Part shown: piece by piece, positions 32,346-43,432 of the stretch | Layout of the letters: each line of letters begins with the position of its first letter | Numbering within the stretch: the first letter of the stretch is position 1 | DNA from: Plumapathes pennacea | Taxonomy: Eukaryota > Cnidaria > Anthozoa > Antipatharia > Myriopathidae | Assembly: GCA_964036295.1 (NCBI GenBank) | Contig: OZ038462.1 | Location: 35,732,355 to 35,796,354, forward strand | Length of the DNA stretch: 64,000 bases | Direction: 5' to 3' | Made by a program: the position numbers and the translations under genes | The notes under the pieces: model-generated | What the model was told of the DNA's origin: nothing | What the model saw: only the letters and a program-made list of their open reading frames with translations | Database searches by the model: none

Positions 32346-33000
32346 TATATTCTGGTTTCGACCCAACTCACGCCGCGAGCTCACTGGCAAGGCCAGTCTA
32401 GTTTTAGTTAATAATTAGCTGTTTTGTTGTTTCGTTCATTTTCGCTGTTTCGTGTTTTAATAACACTCCTGCTGTTTCGTTGTTTCGTTGTTTTGCTGTT
32501 TCGTGTTTTAGTAACACCCTTCCGAAGAATGGGTCGCCTGTGATTCAACCGGAAATCATGCAGCGAATTCCTGAAATCCATGAAGCTCGTCCCGGGTAGC
32601 TAAACAAACGGCAGCACTAATCGCGTCGAGAATGTAAGGTCTTGCGCGTGATTGTGCATTGCTGTCGTCTTCAGAGCGCCCTGTTTAGTAAACCGGTAAT
32701 ACACGCAACAGATATTCTATGTTCCACAATCACTGGATGATGAAGCTGTCTTAGGCACGTCGAAAGCTAGAGGGGGAGGGGGGGGGGGGGGGGGTGTGTA
32801 CTCCCATATGTGAGCCATATAGGTATGTGCCGCCCCAAAGGGTATCATGGGTATCATTTTCCAGCATTTTAGTCTGAAATAGGGTATCGATTTTAATCTT
32901 TGGTCTGAAATATGGTCGAAAATCGCAAATTTTGGTCTGAAATTAGTCCCGGGCGGCACACTCCCACCCAATATTTTGAAGAGTCCCCCCCCGGGCCCGG
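32346..33000. repeat. Repeat partner of 8660-8815 and minisatellite composite
   Basis: 32640-32765 is the reverse complement of 8660-8815. It is followed by a G tract (32770-32796) and two to three 'GTCTGAAATAGGGTA' units (32870-32945), then a C tract. 32400-32520 contains repeated TGTTTCGTTGTTTCG runs. Confidence 0.65.
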
Positions 33001-33287
33001 GTCGAAAGAGTTATTTATAAGTTGTTTCCAAAAGCGATCACCCCCCCCCCCCCCGGGCATTTGACTCCAGTTTTGGTGTCCTAGCGGATATGGACCCCTC
33101 TCGCAGATTTTGGACCCTGGTGATATATAAAGCTGTTCTTGGCAGCATTGCTTTGCGGACTTAAAACTGACATGTAAGCTGTAAATTGATAGTGTTTGTA
33201 AACAAATTCAGCCTCCTTTTTACTCGTGGAGAAGCGACGAGCTTAGGATTCGAAATCGTGTCTTCTTCATCATATTATTTTCTTCTG
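33001..33287. other. No gene; C tract with 'GGGCATTTGAC' motif
   Basis: The C tract at 33041-33054 is followed by CCCGGGCATTTGACTCCAG, the same motif that ends the 'CAAATGCCC' elements upstream of the CLN3 copies. Confidence 0.5.
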
Positions 33288-34430
33288 GGTTACGAATCAG
33301 CACACGATGATTGGTTCACATTGTCACGTGATATGCAATGACGCAAGGTGATCGCGAACAGCTTGAGATGCGGGCGATTAAATTGTATTTTAATACTTGT
33401 GTGTAAAAAGTTAGTGGCGTTGCATACACCGTTTGGCCCTGTGGAACATGCACGGATAAACTGTGAACGATTTTTGGCTTGCGTTCATAAGTTCATCGTC
33501 ATAACTGTGTCGCCGCTAATTATTTAGCCCCGACAAACTGTGGCGACACTAAATACCTCTGGGAAGATACCAGGCCAAAAACGGACACCAAAGCCATGAC
33601 GAACTTTAGCCGTAAACAATGGTGATGTTAATACGCTTTACACTGTACATGACATCTGTTGCCTCGTACATACTGTAGTTGTTTTGTAAAGTTTTTTCGC
33701 CGAACGTATAACCGTCTTTGTGACTAAAAACATCCATTCTCGCCGTTTAAGACTCCATAAAACGCTGCTCTGTGAATATATTACATGTTTTGCTGCGCGC
33801 GAGCGTGACAGTGATCAAAATGCTTCGGCTTATCGTACAGTGCCTGTTGAAATATTTCTTCCATTCGATCATGTAGCCTTTGTTTCACAGTGGTAATTGT
33901 ATACTAGAAATGAAAAATACACTGAAATAGTCCAAAGTATTGAGTTTGTTAGTTGCAAATGACTGAACACGCTGTGAGCAAAACCGCAATAATATTGTAA
34001 AAAAGTCTAGTGTTACATTCCTCGCTTTCAATTTATATTTGTTACGCTCTTTGTTACGGAGCGGGAATACTCGAAAGCCTCAGAGAACAAACGCATTCAG
34101 TAAAAAAAAATGTACATAACTGAAGCGAAGGCTAAATTATCGTGGCCTCTGATTAAGAAAAAGTGTTTGAAGAATTGACTGAGCATAAAAAGATAAGTCA
34201 CGCATTACTCTTTTCTGGCTGGTTGACCTTTCACTCCTTATAGCTCAAAATGCATAGTCGCTCAACCTTTAAGAAGCAAGTGGAAGCAAGTGTAGTGTTG
34301 TAATGACAATTTATAGTAGTTTTATTTGACCAAGGTGTCAAAAGTCAAATTTTCTATACTGTATGACATTTTTCTGGTGAGAAACCGCAAATCTATTTTT
34401 GGGAGTCTCGCTCTTGTCCCTTCCATTTTA
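33288..34430 (-). repeat. Interspersed repeat R1, copy 3
   Basis: Tandem neighbour of the copy at 31336-32345, in the same orientation, 75-85% similar by eye. It includes a 100-bp segment (33660-33800) absent from the other copy. Confidence 0.7.
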
Positions 34431-35169
34431 GTTTCTTTTGGTCTCTACCCCACCCACGCCACGAGCTCACTGGCAATACCAGTCTTGTTTACAAAGTGGC
34501 GCTAATTGCGGTGTTTACTCCGACCTTGCCTCGGCCGCCAAAGCCAATTGAAACCTCTAGCAGTGCCACACTTTTAGCGCCGTTTTCGCGGATACGAAAT
34601 TGTGACAGTATTACATTTCATATCTCGGATAATACATCTTACACTTGAAAATCTTTCTTACACTTAAAGTTTTTGTAGGGCGGTCCAAATCCGCGAAAGG
34701 GGGTCTATATTCGCTAGCGGATTTGGACCGGGGGGTCCAAAATCGCCGGGGGGGGGGGGGTCAAAATCCGCTGTGACACCCCCAAGTCTGCGCTGTGAGC
34801 CGTAGGGCATTCAACAGTCGGCAAAATGTTGGTCAGCTAAAGGATTTCGTAATTCTTGTCAAGTTCTGCGTTGTTGAAGTATAAAACTTGAAATATAAAA
34901 GTGGAGACCTCATCTGTTGCGTTTTATTTGAACTATTGAAAAATCCCTCACAATGAACACAATATCGAGTGGGCTCCAATAGACCGCAACACCAGAGCTG
35001 ATTCATAAGCAAATTAGTCGATGCGGTGATTGGCAAGTCTTGAAGCCGGTTTGATTGTATCATCTTTGGGGTCCACATACTGTGGATTGTTTCGCGAGCA
35101 GGCCGCAAATTTGCGATTTATTGCCTTCATACTTGATGAAATCAGGCAAGACTACATTAAAAGTGTTGG
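34431..35169. other. No gene recognised; CG-rich tract
   Basis: Contains a GGCGGTCCAAATCCGCGAAAG segment and a G tract near 34750. The frames at 34833-35108 (minus) and 35030-35230 (plus) show no motif. Confidence 0.4.
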
Positions 35170-35620
35170 GAATTTACCGGGAAAAAGAGTACCAAAGGTA
35201 AGTCGAAGTATTTTGATCCGTTCGAGATAATGACCAGTGCTGCATAACGAACTTTCCAACCTTCCCTTCTTATAGGCATAAACAACAGTGATATTTTCCA
35301 GCCCACATCAACCCAGAAACACAAGAAATAACACACACCAGTGGGTTAGTAAACACTTTTATTGTATTTCAGCACGTTTAGCACATATTCAGGTCATTCG
35401 TAATTTCCCACACAAACTCCCTTAGGCCCTGTTTACATGGAAGGAGGGTCTACTTTCATGTAAACAGGGCCTAATACGTAGACCAACCTTGTGGGCCTCG
35501 AAAAGTCATTCCACACAAAATACATGTGTCCATACTGCTTTGAGGGTGGGGTCAGCGTTTTATGTTGAGCATTCTGACCCGTGATTTTGACCCCTAATTA
35601 GATGTACGACGAGCATACTC
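35170..35620 (+). repeat. Segmental duplicate of 9120-9620
   Basis: Same order of segments as 9120-9620. It contains a perfect small palindrome, TTAGGCCCTGTTTACATG...CATGTAAACAGGGCCTAA (35423-35473). The copy at 9380 has a longer, imperfect centre. Confidence 0.7.
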
Positions 35621-36398
35621 GTCGCAAAATGTATAGTAATCGTGAGTAACGCGAACGCAGCTTGACTCAACTCGCAAGCGAACGAAACGAGCGGTAACTA
35701 CAAACATCAAGAGTGTAGTTTATTTTCTTACTCGCATGGATAGCCAAATGTTAAACCAAATGATGATAAATATTGGCTGTGGTCACACTAGAACCTAAAC
35801 GTTACACGAGGAGGCAGGAAAATTAAGCGGCGAGTTTTGAATAATATAGTTTTCAACGATGTGTCGGTAGCAGTTTGTGATGAAATGATTTTCTTTTAGT
35901 GCCATTTTGCCTTCTACATTATTGTACGTGTAAGAAACTTATTCAAAAGAATAAAAAATACTCTGAGTTACAAAGCAGTTTCTTCTGGAAAGAGATAAGA
36001 CTGCAGTTTTTTTAAATCTTTAGTGAGCGAGCAAGGGCGAGTTCGAGTCGTTCACCGAATAAAGTTCACTGCAGTGTCGTTGTTTGACACACGCTATTGG
36101 CCATTTCATTCAGCTCAGAGCAAATTAGTATTTATCTAGGCAGTTGGTTCGACAGACGCTTATTTTCTTTCAAGTTTTCAAATCGGTAGAATTGTAAGCT
36201 GTTAACTGAATTTGTTGTGAAAACAAACGTGCGTAATTCATGCCTGATCGCGATTGATGTTGTTGAATGAACGAGAAGAGTACTCGTTGGGGCCTTGTTT
36301 TATGTTTGCCGAAAGATCTAAAGCCATATAATAAATATCTTATTAACCTCGTTTGCTTGGTCCGTACCGTAAGTTATGGATCCTCGTTCAATAACTTA
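35621..36398. other. No gene recognised
   Basis: Part of the CLN3-B upstream region without clear counterpart in A. No supported frame. Confidence 0.4.
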
Positions 36399-36606
36399 CT
36401 TTATATACATACTGAGACATACTCACGAAAAAGCCATATCGTAAAATTTCGTACGCAAATGAGTTCTAGCCAATGAGAGGCCGCGAACGACGCTTTTCAC
36501 ACGTGAAAAAAATCGTTCGTCCAATCACAAGCTGCGAACGACGATTTTTCACTACTTTTAAAGGGTTTCCCGGTCCCATCATAAATGTCTCAGTATGTAT
36601 ATAATA
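36399..36606. repeat. MITE with TATATACATACTGAGACAT inverted ends
   Basis: The left end TATATACATACTGAGACAT (36401) pairs with ATGTCTCAGTATGTATATA at the right. The interior contains imperfect repeats of GCGAACGACG. About 200 bp, no frame. Confidence 0.8.
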
Positions 36607-36616
36607 AACAGAAAAC

Positions 36617-36760
36617 ATCATGGAAAGTGCTTTGTACAGTTTTTATTCACTCGTTGTTTCGTATCATAAAACTCACTCGCTCGCAAAGCCTCGCTCGTTC
36701 GTTTTATGATACTTCACAACTCGTGAATAAAAACCGTACGCGCGCACTTTCCATGAAGTA
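36617..36760. repeat. Palindromic MITE with CATGGAAAGTGC ends
   Basis: CATGGAAAGTGC at the left and GCACTTTCCATG at the right. The arms continue through TTTTTATTCACTCGTTGT and TCGTATCATAAAAC with their complements. About 140 bp, no coding content. Confidence 0.8.
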
Positions 36761-37139
36761 ATCTCTATGTATGGACCGCGCGCTCGGTTAATAAGATCTA
36801 TGTATAGGAGATTTTCAAATCACATTTTACGCGTGAAAATGTGAAAATAAAAAACAGATGATTGTTCGTGTAGTAAACAAATCTCGCTAAATCGGCGCCA
36901 AATCACCTCGAAAGTCCTCTCTATTGCTAGAGGATGGTCGCTGGGGCGAAAAACTCGAGTTTGCTTGGTTGAGAAAGATTCATATAAAGGCTGTGCGAAT
37001 GGGGCTTCGAGCGTTTTTTTAAATATTGGTCAACTTTTCCCGATTTCTGCCAAATAAAAGTACTCATTATGTATGAGTCAATTCCAAAAGTGGACATCCC
37101 TCCTTCCTTGGCAAACTCCCAGGCATCTGACTTTTCAAA

Positions 37140-37510
37140 AATTTAGGTCAAATGCCCCACCGTGCGGGCAAAACACGCGGTAAAATGCTCCTCCGGTTCG
37201 GCTCCACAGCCTACAAAAACGATCCCTTTATCGAAGGAACAGTTACCGGATACGTTGTCAGACAACAAAAAACGGACTTCAGTCGGTGGAAAGTAAACAA
37301 TCACCACGAACAGTTGCAGTTCCGAATACAGTTTCACGTACGCCGTCACCAACAAGAGCGCCGAAGGCGCGCGCGCGAAGGAACAGATGACAAAATCCTT
37401 TGCTTTTTGACCGCTGACTAACATCTTGTCGATAGTAAAATGCCCGGCTGGGCGGGCAAAAACTTAAGTTAAATGCTCGGGGTAAGCCCGGAGGGGGTGG
37501 GGGATGCCTC
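37140..37510. repeat. 'CAAATGCCC' element upstream of CLN3-B
   Basis: Counterpart of 12640-13020 with the same boundaries. It differs by small indels, for example in the GCGCGCGCGAAGG stretch. Confidence 0.75.
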
Positions 37511-37755
37511 AGTAGGAATTGACCCATGCATTACATCAAAAATCGATGCTCGATACACACCAGTACTTGACAGCTATAATCCCCACAGCCTAGCAGTTAA
37601 ATTGACGCGACGCCAGATCTGTCGGGAGCTAATTTGGTTCGTTTCGTATCGAATGACCCCACACAATCCACTTACAACACATTATTCGCAACCTAACTTC
37701 TATACAATAAAAGAAGTAATCAAACTTTCTCTGAATTTATAATTAGGCAGCTGAG
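37511..37755 (+). promoter_or_regulatory. Conserved 5' flank / putative promoter of CLN3-B
   Basis: Aligns with the 5' flanks of A and C. It has lost about 25 bp (the CTCTTCCGTTACCACACAAA segment). The TATA-like motif at 37701 reads TATACAATA instead of TATAAAATA. The AG before the start is shifted in context (AATTAGGCAG). Confidence 0.5.
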
Positions 37756-40173
37756 ATGAACGCCGCGGTACCACAGACCAGCGAGAGCTTCAAGAATACC
37801 GTGGCCTTTTTCATCTTCGGTTTCATTACGTACTGCTGTATGTTTGGCGTAAATTATGCGGCAGCAGAAGACGTATTGAGCGGAACGAAGATATCTACCT
37901 CCGTCGTCTACATGTGTGACGTTGTACCTTACTTTCTGGGCTCCTTAATCCTGCCGATGTTCTTGCATGTCCCGCCATTACTATCAGTAATACTGGCGTG
38001 TTTACTGGATACAGTTGGTATTGTTCTTGTGGCAGTTAAAGTAACTGTTGAAACCAAATTGATAGGGGTCATCATGATCGCTCTGGCAGACTCTTTCAGC
38101 AATGTTAGACTTCTCTCGATGACGACATTCTATGAAGAAATAACGAGCAGGGCATACGCTGCTGGTACTGGATTTGGTTCTGTCTTCGGTGTCCTCTATT
38201 ACACAGGTATAAATATATGTTTTACAAACATTTCCTCTCATTTCAAGTAATAATGTTAAAGGATATTTAAGTAAGCATAAGATGGCTGAGCTCAATACTT
38301 TACGCTTACTAGACATCGTGTTCCAGCCGAGCTCTGTTAAGGTATATCTCGAATATAATGAAACTAGACGTTATTCTGCTGCGGTTTTCTCGAGAATTTC
38401 AAGACAAAGCTTAACTGAGCTTCGCCTCTGAACACTTCGGGTTCTCTGCTTCAATTGTCGAATGTCGCTTTTTGCAAGAATTGAGGTAAAATTGAAGCTG
38501 AATTCACATTCCTCGTCCAAGTCACTGTCGTCAGCGCTCAATTTTATGAGTCTGTCCTCTTATTGATGATGAAAATTAGCCAATCACAAAGCAAGAAACT
38601 GACGTGTTATTGTAAAATAATAAATTTCCACTGGTTTGTCGTGGTGTAGAATCTTATTTACTACGATTTACGTCATCACACGTTCAAAATGCTGTGGACT
38701 CACGAGGCGCATCGCCGAGGCTACCTTAAGGCTTCCGTAGCTGATTAAGGCTTATTTCTGTCCAGGACAATCTTTGCAGCTTCGTTCTGTATCAGTTGGA
38801 TACTATTTAGCAGAGTGACTTATCTCCCTATACAACATCAGCGTATTCCAGAATAGGCAGTATCATCGTTTTAACTTTGAGATACTTTGCCTTTGATGTA
38901 GTCAATATAATCCGACCATGACAGCGTTTCATTTATTATCACGCCCAAGTACTTATAAGAATTGTCCAGTTTCTTGTCCTGGATTTTCAGGATAACTTCT
39001 GTCAGCGAATTTAATTTCTGTGGACCGCCTATCAGGATGAACTTAGACTTGAAATGTGTTGACACATGATTTAAATTTCATATTACTATGCTGTGAGTCA
39101 TCCCGGATTCTAGAGGCTTTTGTTTAGCCGGTCCCTATAATTTTTGTAGCTTGTTTATTTCTCAGTTTTCGTTCATTTCTTGAACTTGTATCTAACTACA
39201 CGAATGATGGAAATACTTGGGGTGTCAACTCTAACAAACGCCGCTTCGAGAGAACGGCAAAATTTTGCCGGGAGCTGAAAATTTTTGTCGGGAATCGAAA
39301 GACGTACAATTTACTGTACGATTATGACCTTAATATCCCTGCCTCTCTTTTCCCACAGGTATGACCACATGGTTCTGTGTTTCAATGGAGAATACATTGT
39401 TGCTGATCGCTTGGCTGCCACTTTTGTTCCCAGTATTCTACGGGTTCATGGACAAGAAACATAATCAGGTCTCCAAGACAACCACCCATCAGGATATCCC
39501 ATACAGCCCTCTTAACGCTTCTTCGCATGAAGAACAAGCCCGTCTCACATATAAACAAAAATTTCAATTAATTTGGCACGATATGCCACTTGCCTTGTCG
39601 ATTTACGCTGGTTTTCTTGGAAGGGCCCTTGTGCCGCAGGCCGTTCTTACGACAGTGGTGTTTTCTGACGCTCCCTTTAGCCCACGTGATCATTATCAGT
39701 ACTACCTCATTACCTTGGTTGCTGGTGATTTGCTAGGCAAGTCGTATGGTATGATCGTTCTATTACTCAAGTGCAAACTTCCACAATACACGAGACACAC
39801 TTGGGTTTTTGCTTCTCTAATTGTCACTTTTGTAGTATTCCTAGTTTGTGTCGCCTGGTTCCGCTTCCTACATCAGGTTTGGATTGTTATCTTAATCTGC
39901 TTTCTTGTCGGTCTTTGCGCAGGAGTCCTATTTGACTTCACCTATGCGGCAGCCAACGGCGAACCAAACTCTCTCTCAAAGGAGTTTTCACGTGCAATTC
40001 TAATGTTTCCTTACTCTGTAGGGATAGTTTGTGCTAGTTTCCTGGGAATGTACATCGAGCCTTTGCTAAACAAGCGTTGTGAGTACGTTGCTAGAAATGC
40101 CACAGAATGTCTGGCCAGAATAATACACAATGAAAGGAACGCAAACATGTGTCTTGGCAGCATCAGCGGTTGA
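37756..40173 (+). CDS. CLN3 (battenin)-like lysosomal membrane protein, copy B
   Basis: Two coding exons: 37756-38206 and 39359-40173. Same phase-1 junction as A (CACAG|GTATAA, CCCACAG|GTATGA), giving 421 residues. Exon 1 differs from A at about 17 of 150 residues, mostly near the N terminus (TYCCMFG for AYFYMFG) and at KVTVETK for TETVETK. The hallmark TTFYEEITSRAYAAGTGFGS is unchanged. Exon 2 keeps HYQYYLITLVAGDLLGKSYG and FLGMYIEPLL. Both frames are fully open, which argues for a maintained gene. The intron is 1.15 kb, has the old LINE relic but no palindromic insertion, and so defines the empty site for the one in A. Role and caveats as for the family: a lysosomal multipass protein; substrate not deducible here. 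The TATA-like box is altered, so expression may differ. Confidence 0.82.
38726..39070 (-). pseudogene. LINE reverse-transcriptase remnant in CLN3-B intron
   Basis: The minus-strand frame at 39065-38871 reads KFILIGGPQKLNS, then LDNSYKYLGVIINETLSWSD, the segment that follows the catalytic core of LINE reverse transcriptases. Below it, about 38850-38726 matches the QLLQNEA-type continuation in broken frame. Same remnant as in introns A and C. Confidence 0.75.
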
Positions 40174-40225
40174 TGTCGATGTATTTTATCGCTGCTGTTA
40201 AGATGAAAGAGGCAAACTACTGAGG

Positions 40226-41115
40226 TGCATTAGTTCTTCAAACGCACTAAAATATTATTTTATCTTTTGGATTGCCAAAGGCGAGATGCCGACTATAAAA
40301 AGTAACTTGTAGATGGGGAAATACTTATCACGTAGCGAAAGGTTCAGAAAAACCTCTAACAAAAGATGCTGACTCACTTGCGAGAAAAAGTGCGTTTAAG
40401 TGAACATCGTTTATAACATACATATCCTAGACAATTCTTACAGTGCAATATACTGGACTCTATGCTGTAAGAGGTAGTAGTTTGTTTCGGTTAAATAAGC
40501 AATGAATTGATGTCGATGCATCTTCATCATTTTATCGCGGCTGTTATTTAAGAAATATATAACGCGTCACCGTGTAATATAGCCTCATTAGTCTAAACAC
40601 GCGGGAAGTTGGGAGAACACGAGAGTAGCCTAAGGAAACCACGAGGCCGCCGAGTGGTTTCCGGCGCTACTCGAGTGTTCTCCCAACTTCCCAAGTGTTT
40701 AGACTAATGAGGCTATATTACACGAGAACACGTTATATATTTCTTTTATAAAATAATTAGTCAAGTGAAAAAGATCGCGTATCGCGTCAGCGTGTAATAT
40801 ACTCTCATCTAACAAGGTTATTTAGCCAATCAGGGCGCGCGTAGTATCATAGTTACTTTATAAAAGATTATATTAGTTCCTCGCACTAAAACATTATTTT
40901 ATCTTTTGGATTGCCAAAGGCGAGATGCCGACTATAAAAAGTAACTTGTAGATGGGGAAAATAATGCTTATCACGTAGCTGAAGGTTCATAAAACCTCTT
41001 ACAAAAGATGCCGACTCACTGTCGACATAAAGTGTGTAAAACTTATGACTTACATTGCAATATACTGGACTCTATTCTGTAATACGTAGTCTTATTTCGG
41101 TTAAATAAACAATGA
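40226..41115 (+). repeat. Tandemly duplicated 3' flank of CLN3-B
   Basis: 40226-40510 and 40867-41115 are about 90% alike (ATTATTTTATCTTTTGGATT, GATGCCGACTATAAAAAGTA, GCAATATACTGGACTCTAT). The second copy ends in GGTTAAATAAACAATG, which contains a canonical AATAAA near 41104. The first copy has AATAAG at the same place. If used for 3'-end formation, the duplicate would restore a poly(A) signal. Copy A retains one such flank (17726-17940). Confidence 0.8.
40549..40748. repeat. Palindromic MITE between duplicated 3' flanks
   Basis: Arms of about 85 bp: GTGTAATATAGCCTCATTAG and AGTTGGGAGAACAC, with complements meeting at an inner AAACCACG/CGAGTGGTTT hairpin near 40640. A partial extra end (GCGTGTAATATACTCTC) follows at 40790. 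Confidence 0.85.
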
Positions 41116-41611
41116 TGTCCTTCTAGGTAGTCATCTTGTAATGTTTTTGTGACTAAATATGAAAAACTGTGTTCGGAAATTGACAATACTAGTCCACTAT
41201 TACAAGCGGGAGAAATTATAGTGATGGATTATAATTAATATTACACTCCTTTGCTGTATAGATATCCAGAACCCAGTCAAAACTTGCTGACTGACGTTGA
41301 GAGCCTCACCTTTCATAAGAACCAACTTTTCTCCCTCATTTTCACACCAGAAATATACCATACATTAAGGAGAACAGTTTGGGTTTTAATACTTTGGTCA
41401 CATGACATGTTTTTTGAACTACTGTCAAAACCAATCGTGTGATGGTGTCTTTTTTTTTTACTTTGTTTAAAGATTTGAGTAAGGAATATTTGCCTTTTTT
41501 GCCGTTTCAATATTCATTTTTTTGCTTGTTAAGTACCATTGGTACTCTTCGCTTTGCAGTATTTGTTGCTGAAAAGCCCCTTGGGCAGGCATCAATAAAG
41601 ATGTACTGAAC
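41116..41611. other. No gene recognised
   Basis: AT-rich DNA downstream of CLN3-B. The overlapping frames at 41251-41442 (plus) and 41313-41510 (minus) have no motif. Confidence 0.4.
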
Positions 41612-41781
41612 TACAGTCGAACCTCGCTATTTCGAACTCGGTTAATTCAAAGTACCCGTTATTTCGAAGTCAAGCCGAATCCCCTTTGGGTTAGCTTGAC
41701 TAGCTTGGTTATTTCGAAACCCCGCTATTTCGAACTTTTTCTTGTCCTGTGGGACTTCTAAATAGCGGGGTTAGATTGTAT
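41612..41781. repeat. Tc1/mariner (pogo-like) MITE with TA flanks
   Basis: TA|CAGTCGAACCTCGCTATTTC at the left, AATAGCGGGGTTAGATTG|TA at the right. The internal repeats CCCGTTATTTCGAA and CCCCGCTATTTCGAAC are typical of this class of short non-autonomous element. No coding content. Confidence 0.8.
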
Positions 41782-42028
41782 GTATGCGTTCTATATGACA
41801 TTCAACACATGCACCGCATTTTAAGCTTACGCCTTGATGTACTGATTACTAAACTACCCGCCGCTGGAGAACTGCAAACTTATCAACTTTCCAATTCATT
41901 CTTATCATGAAAAAGTCGTTTAGACCCACAACAGCGCAATTGACATCTACATGTGAACATTACAACACTACAACATTCGCACTTTCTCACAGCCAGTAAA
42001 TGCCGAATTTAATGAAGGTGCATTTGTA

Positions 42029-42480
42029 TTAAGTCGTCAAGTAAATGCCCATTCCCTGCCGCGATGAAAAGAGAGTAAAAAATGAAATACTAGAAATACA
42101 ATAATCGCAGATACCCCCTTGCTCTGCCATTGATGGGACTTTTACTTTGGTACTCCCAACAAGAGTAACCTTTGTTTTACCGAAATGTTGACTCAATCTT
42201 TTCTTCGAAGTCAAGCGCTACACGCAAAAGGAAGGAGAAAAAAAATGGTGTGCGCTGTTTTCTTTGCGGAGTCGTTTCTTCGGCACGCTTCTGTTTATCA
42301 TGCTGTCGTCTTCTCTAGACGTATTTGGCGCTGTTCGATCGTTTCACGATTTCGCCTTGCCCGTGCCTGTTCCCTTCTCTTTTGAAGAAGAGCTTCGCGA
42401 GACTGTTGTGTTTCAGGGTTTCCAGTTTTCAAATTCATTTTCGTGAACACAGCTACGATGGACTGTAGTTGCTTCGTTCA
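42029..42480 (-). pseudogene. Transposon-gene remnant with 'KRAEETTPQRKQR' unit
   Basis: The minus strand carries KRAEETTPQRKQRTP at about 42300-42245, then (frameshifted) the frame at 42214-42029 with KKRLSQHFGKTK and GGICDYCISS. The first motif is one unit of the 23-residue repeat seen at 62264-62557. The second segment recurs at 5086-5210 and its end at 61530-61570. The recurrence of coding-like segments in three places implies a dispersed element. Not functional here. Confidence 0.5.
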
Positions 42481-42644
42481 ATCTAATTTCTCTTATTGCG
42501 AGTAAAACTACAGGGCCACACGTGATCGATCCGGCCTTTGTTATTGGCTATGCAGCGATGGGAACTGGGGACGAGGTCGTACGCCAGACTGACAGACTGA
42601 CAGACGAACATTAAATTTCGAGATGGCGACACGCTTGGAGTCTC

Positions 42645-42779
42645 CTAATGATGCTTACTCTGTCCTTTAGAATCTTCTGTGTAAACTTTCATAATGTGAA
42701 ATTTCTCACCTTTTTTGTTCTTCTTCGTCTCAAAGTCTGTAAATCTTAAATTTTCAGTTTTCAGATCTTCGATTTTCAT
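42645..42779 (-). CDS. Small ORF (44 aa) in AT-rich virus-like module, probably 3'-truncated
   Basis: ATG at 42779, stop TAG at 42645-42647. Residues begin MKIEDLKTENLRFTDFETKK and continue GEKFHIMKVYTEDSKGQ. Composition is lysine-rich and hydrophilic. The last residues coincide with the junction to flanking DNA (a segment also seen at 18330), so the original gene was longer. It is preceded by the same roughly 55-bp block that precedes the larger frame at 43432. No family recognised. Confidence 0.4.
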   Translation of the reverse strand: MKIEDLKTENLRFTDFETKKNKKGEKFHIMKVYTEDSKGQSKHH

Positions 42780-43015
42780 TCTTCCCAAATTTTACTTCTT
42801 AATCCTTTAAGCCATTATTTAAATCAATTTTATTCTCCTGACGGGGGGTTCCCCTCTTTTTTCTCCTACATCCCAAAGCTCCCTAGCAACAAGTCAAGTT
42901 AAAGATAGATAACCATGAAAAACATTTATCTTAAAACAAAAAAGCAAAAATCTACACAAAGGACCTTGTGTGCAAAAAACAATTAAAATTCATAACGTTG
43001 TTCGTTACGAATTAT

Positions 43016-43432
43016 TTATTTTCTCTCCTTAAAACCATAACCTCTAATCTTCAAATTATTTCCAACTTCATGAAATTCTTCTCTCATCAACGGATCATTC
43101 ACATCAATTTCCTCCTCATCTCTTTTCCTTCTTATATTATTCATAGCCTTTACAAAGTCATCATAAAAATTAATGAATCTACAATTCTTACAAGACATCA
43201 TTTCCTTGCTGTGTTCACAAACGACTGAAGGTTTACAAATTTTTCAAGAATTCTTATTTACACCATGATCACAATCATATTTAACATTTCTTGGCGAAAA
43301 AGTTATCTCCTCTTGTCCTACGCCTTCCGCTTTCCTTATTGCTTGTTCAAGAGTTTCTCTGTTCATCTTCCATCTGCCTTTTATTTTAGGCTTTTTACCT
43401 CTTCCATATCTTAGTTCATCTAGTGTTGGCAT
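43016..43432 (-). pseudogene. Cys-His repeat protein with one in-frame TGA, virus-like module
   Basis: ATG 43432 (MPTLDELRYGRGKK...) to stop at 43016, 139 codons in a single frame apart from one TGA at 43246-43244. Around the TGA the residues follow a C-x-H-G...x-x-x-C-x-x-C pattern: CDHG, then the TGA, then KIC, then CEH and CKNC. The TGA stands where the first Cys of a CxxC pair is expected. The C-terminal part is acidic-basic mixed (RRKRDEEEIDVND). Similar CxHG/CxxC tandem motifs occur, to my knowledge, in proteins of large DNA viruses and protists. Could be a simple nonsense mutation, a recoded codon, or two separate small genes. Confidence 0.45.
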
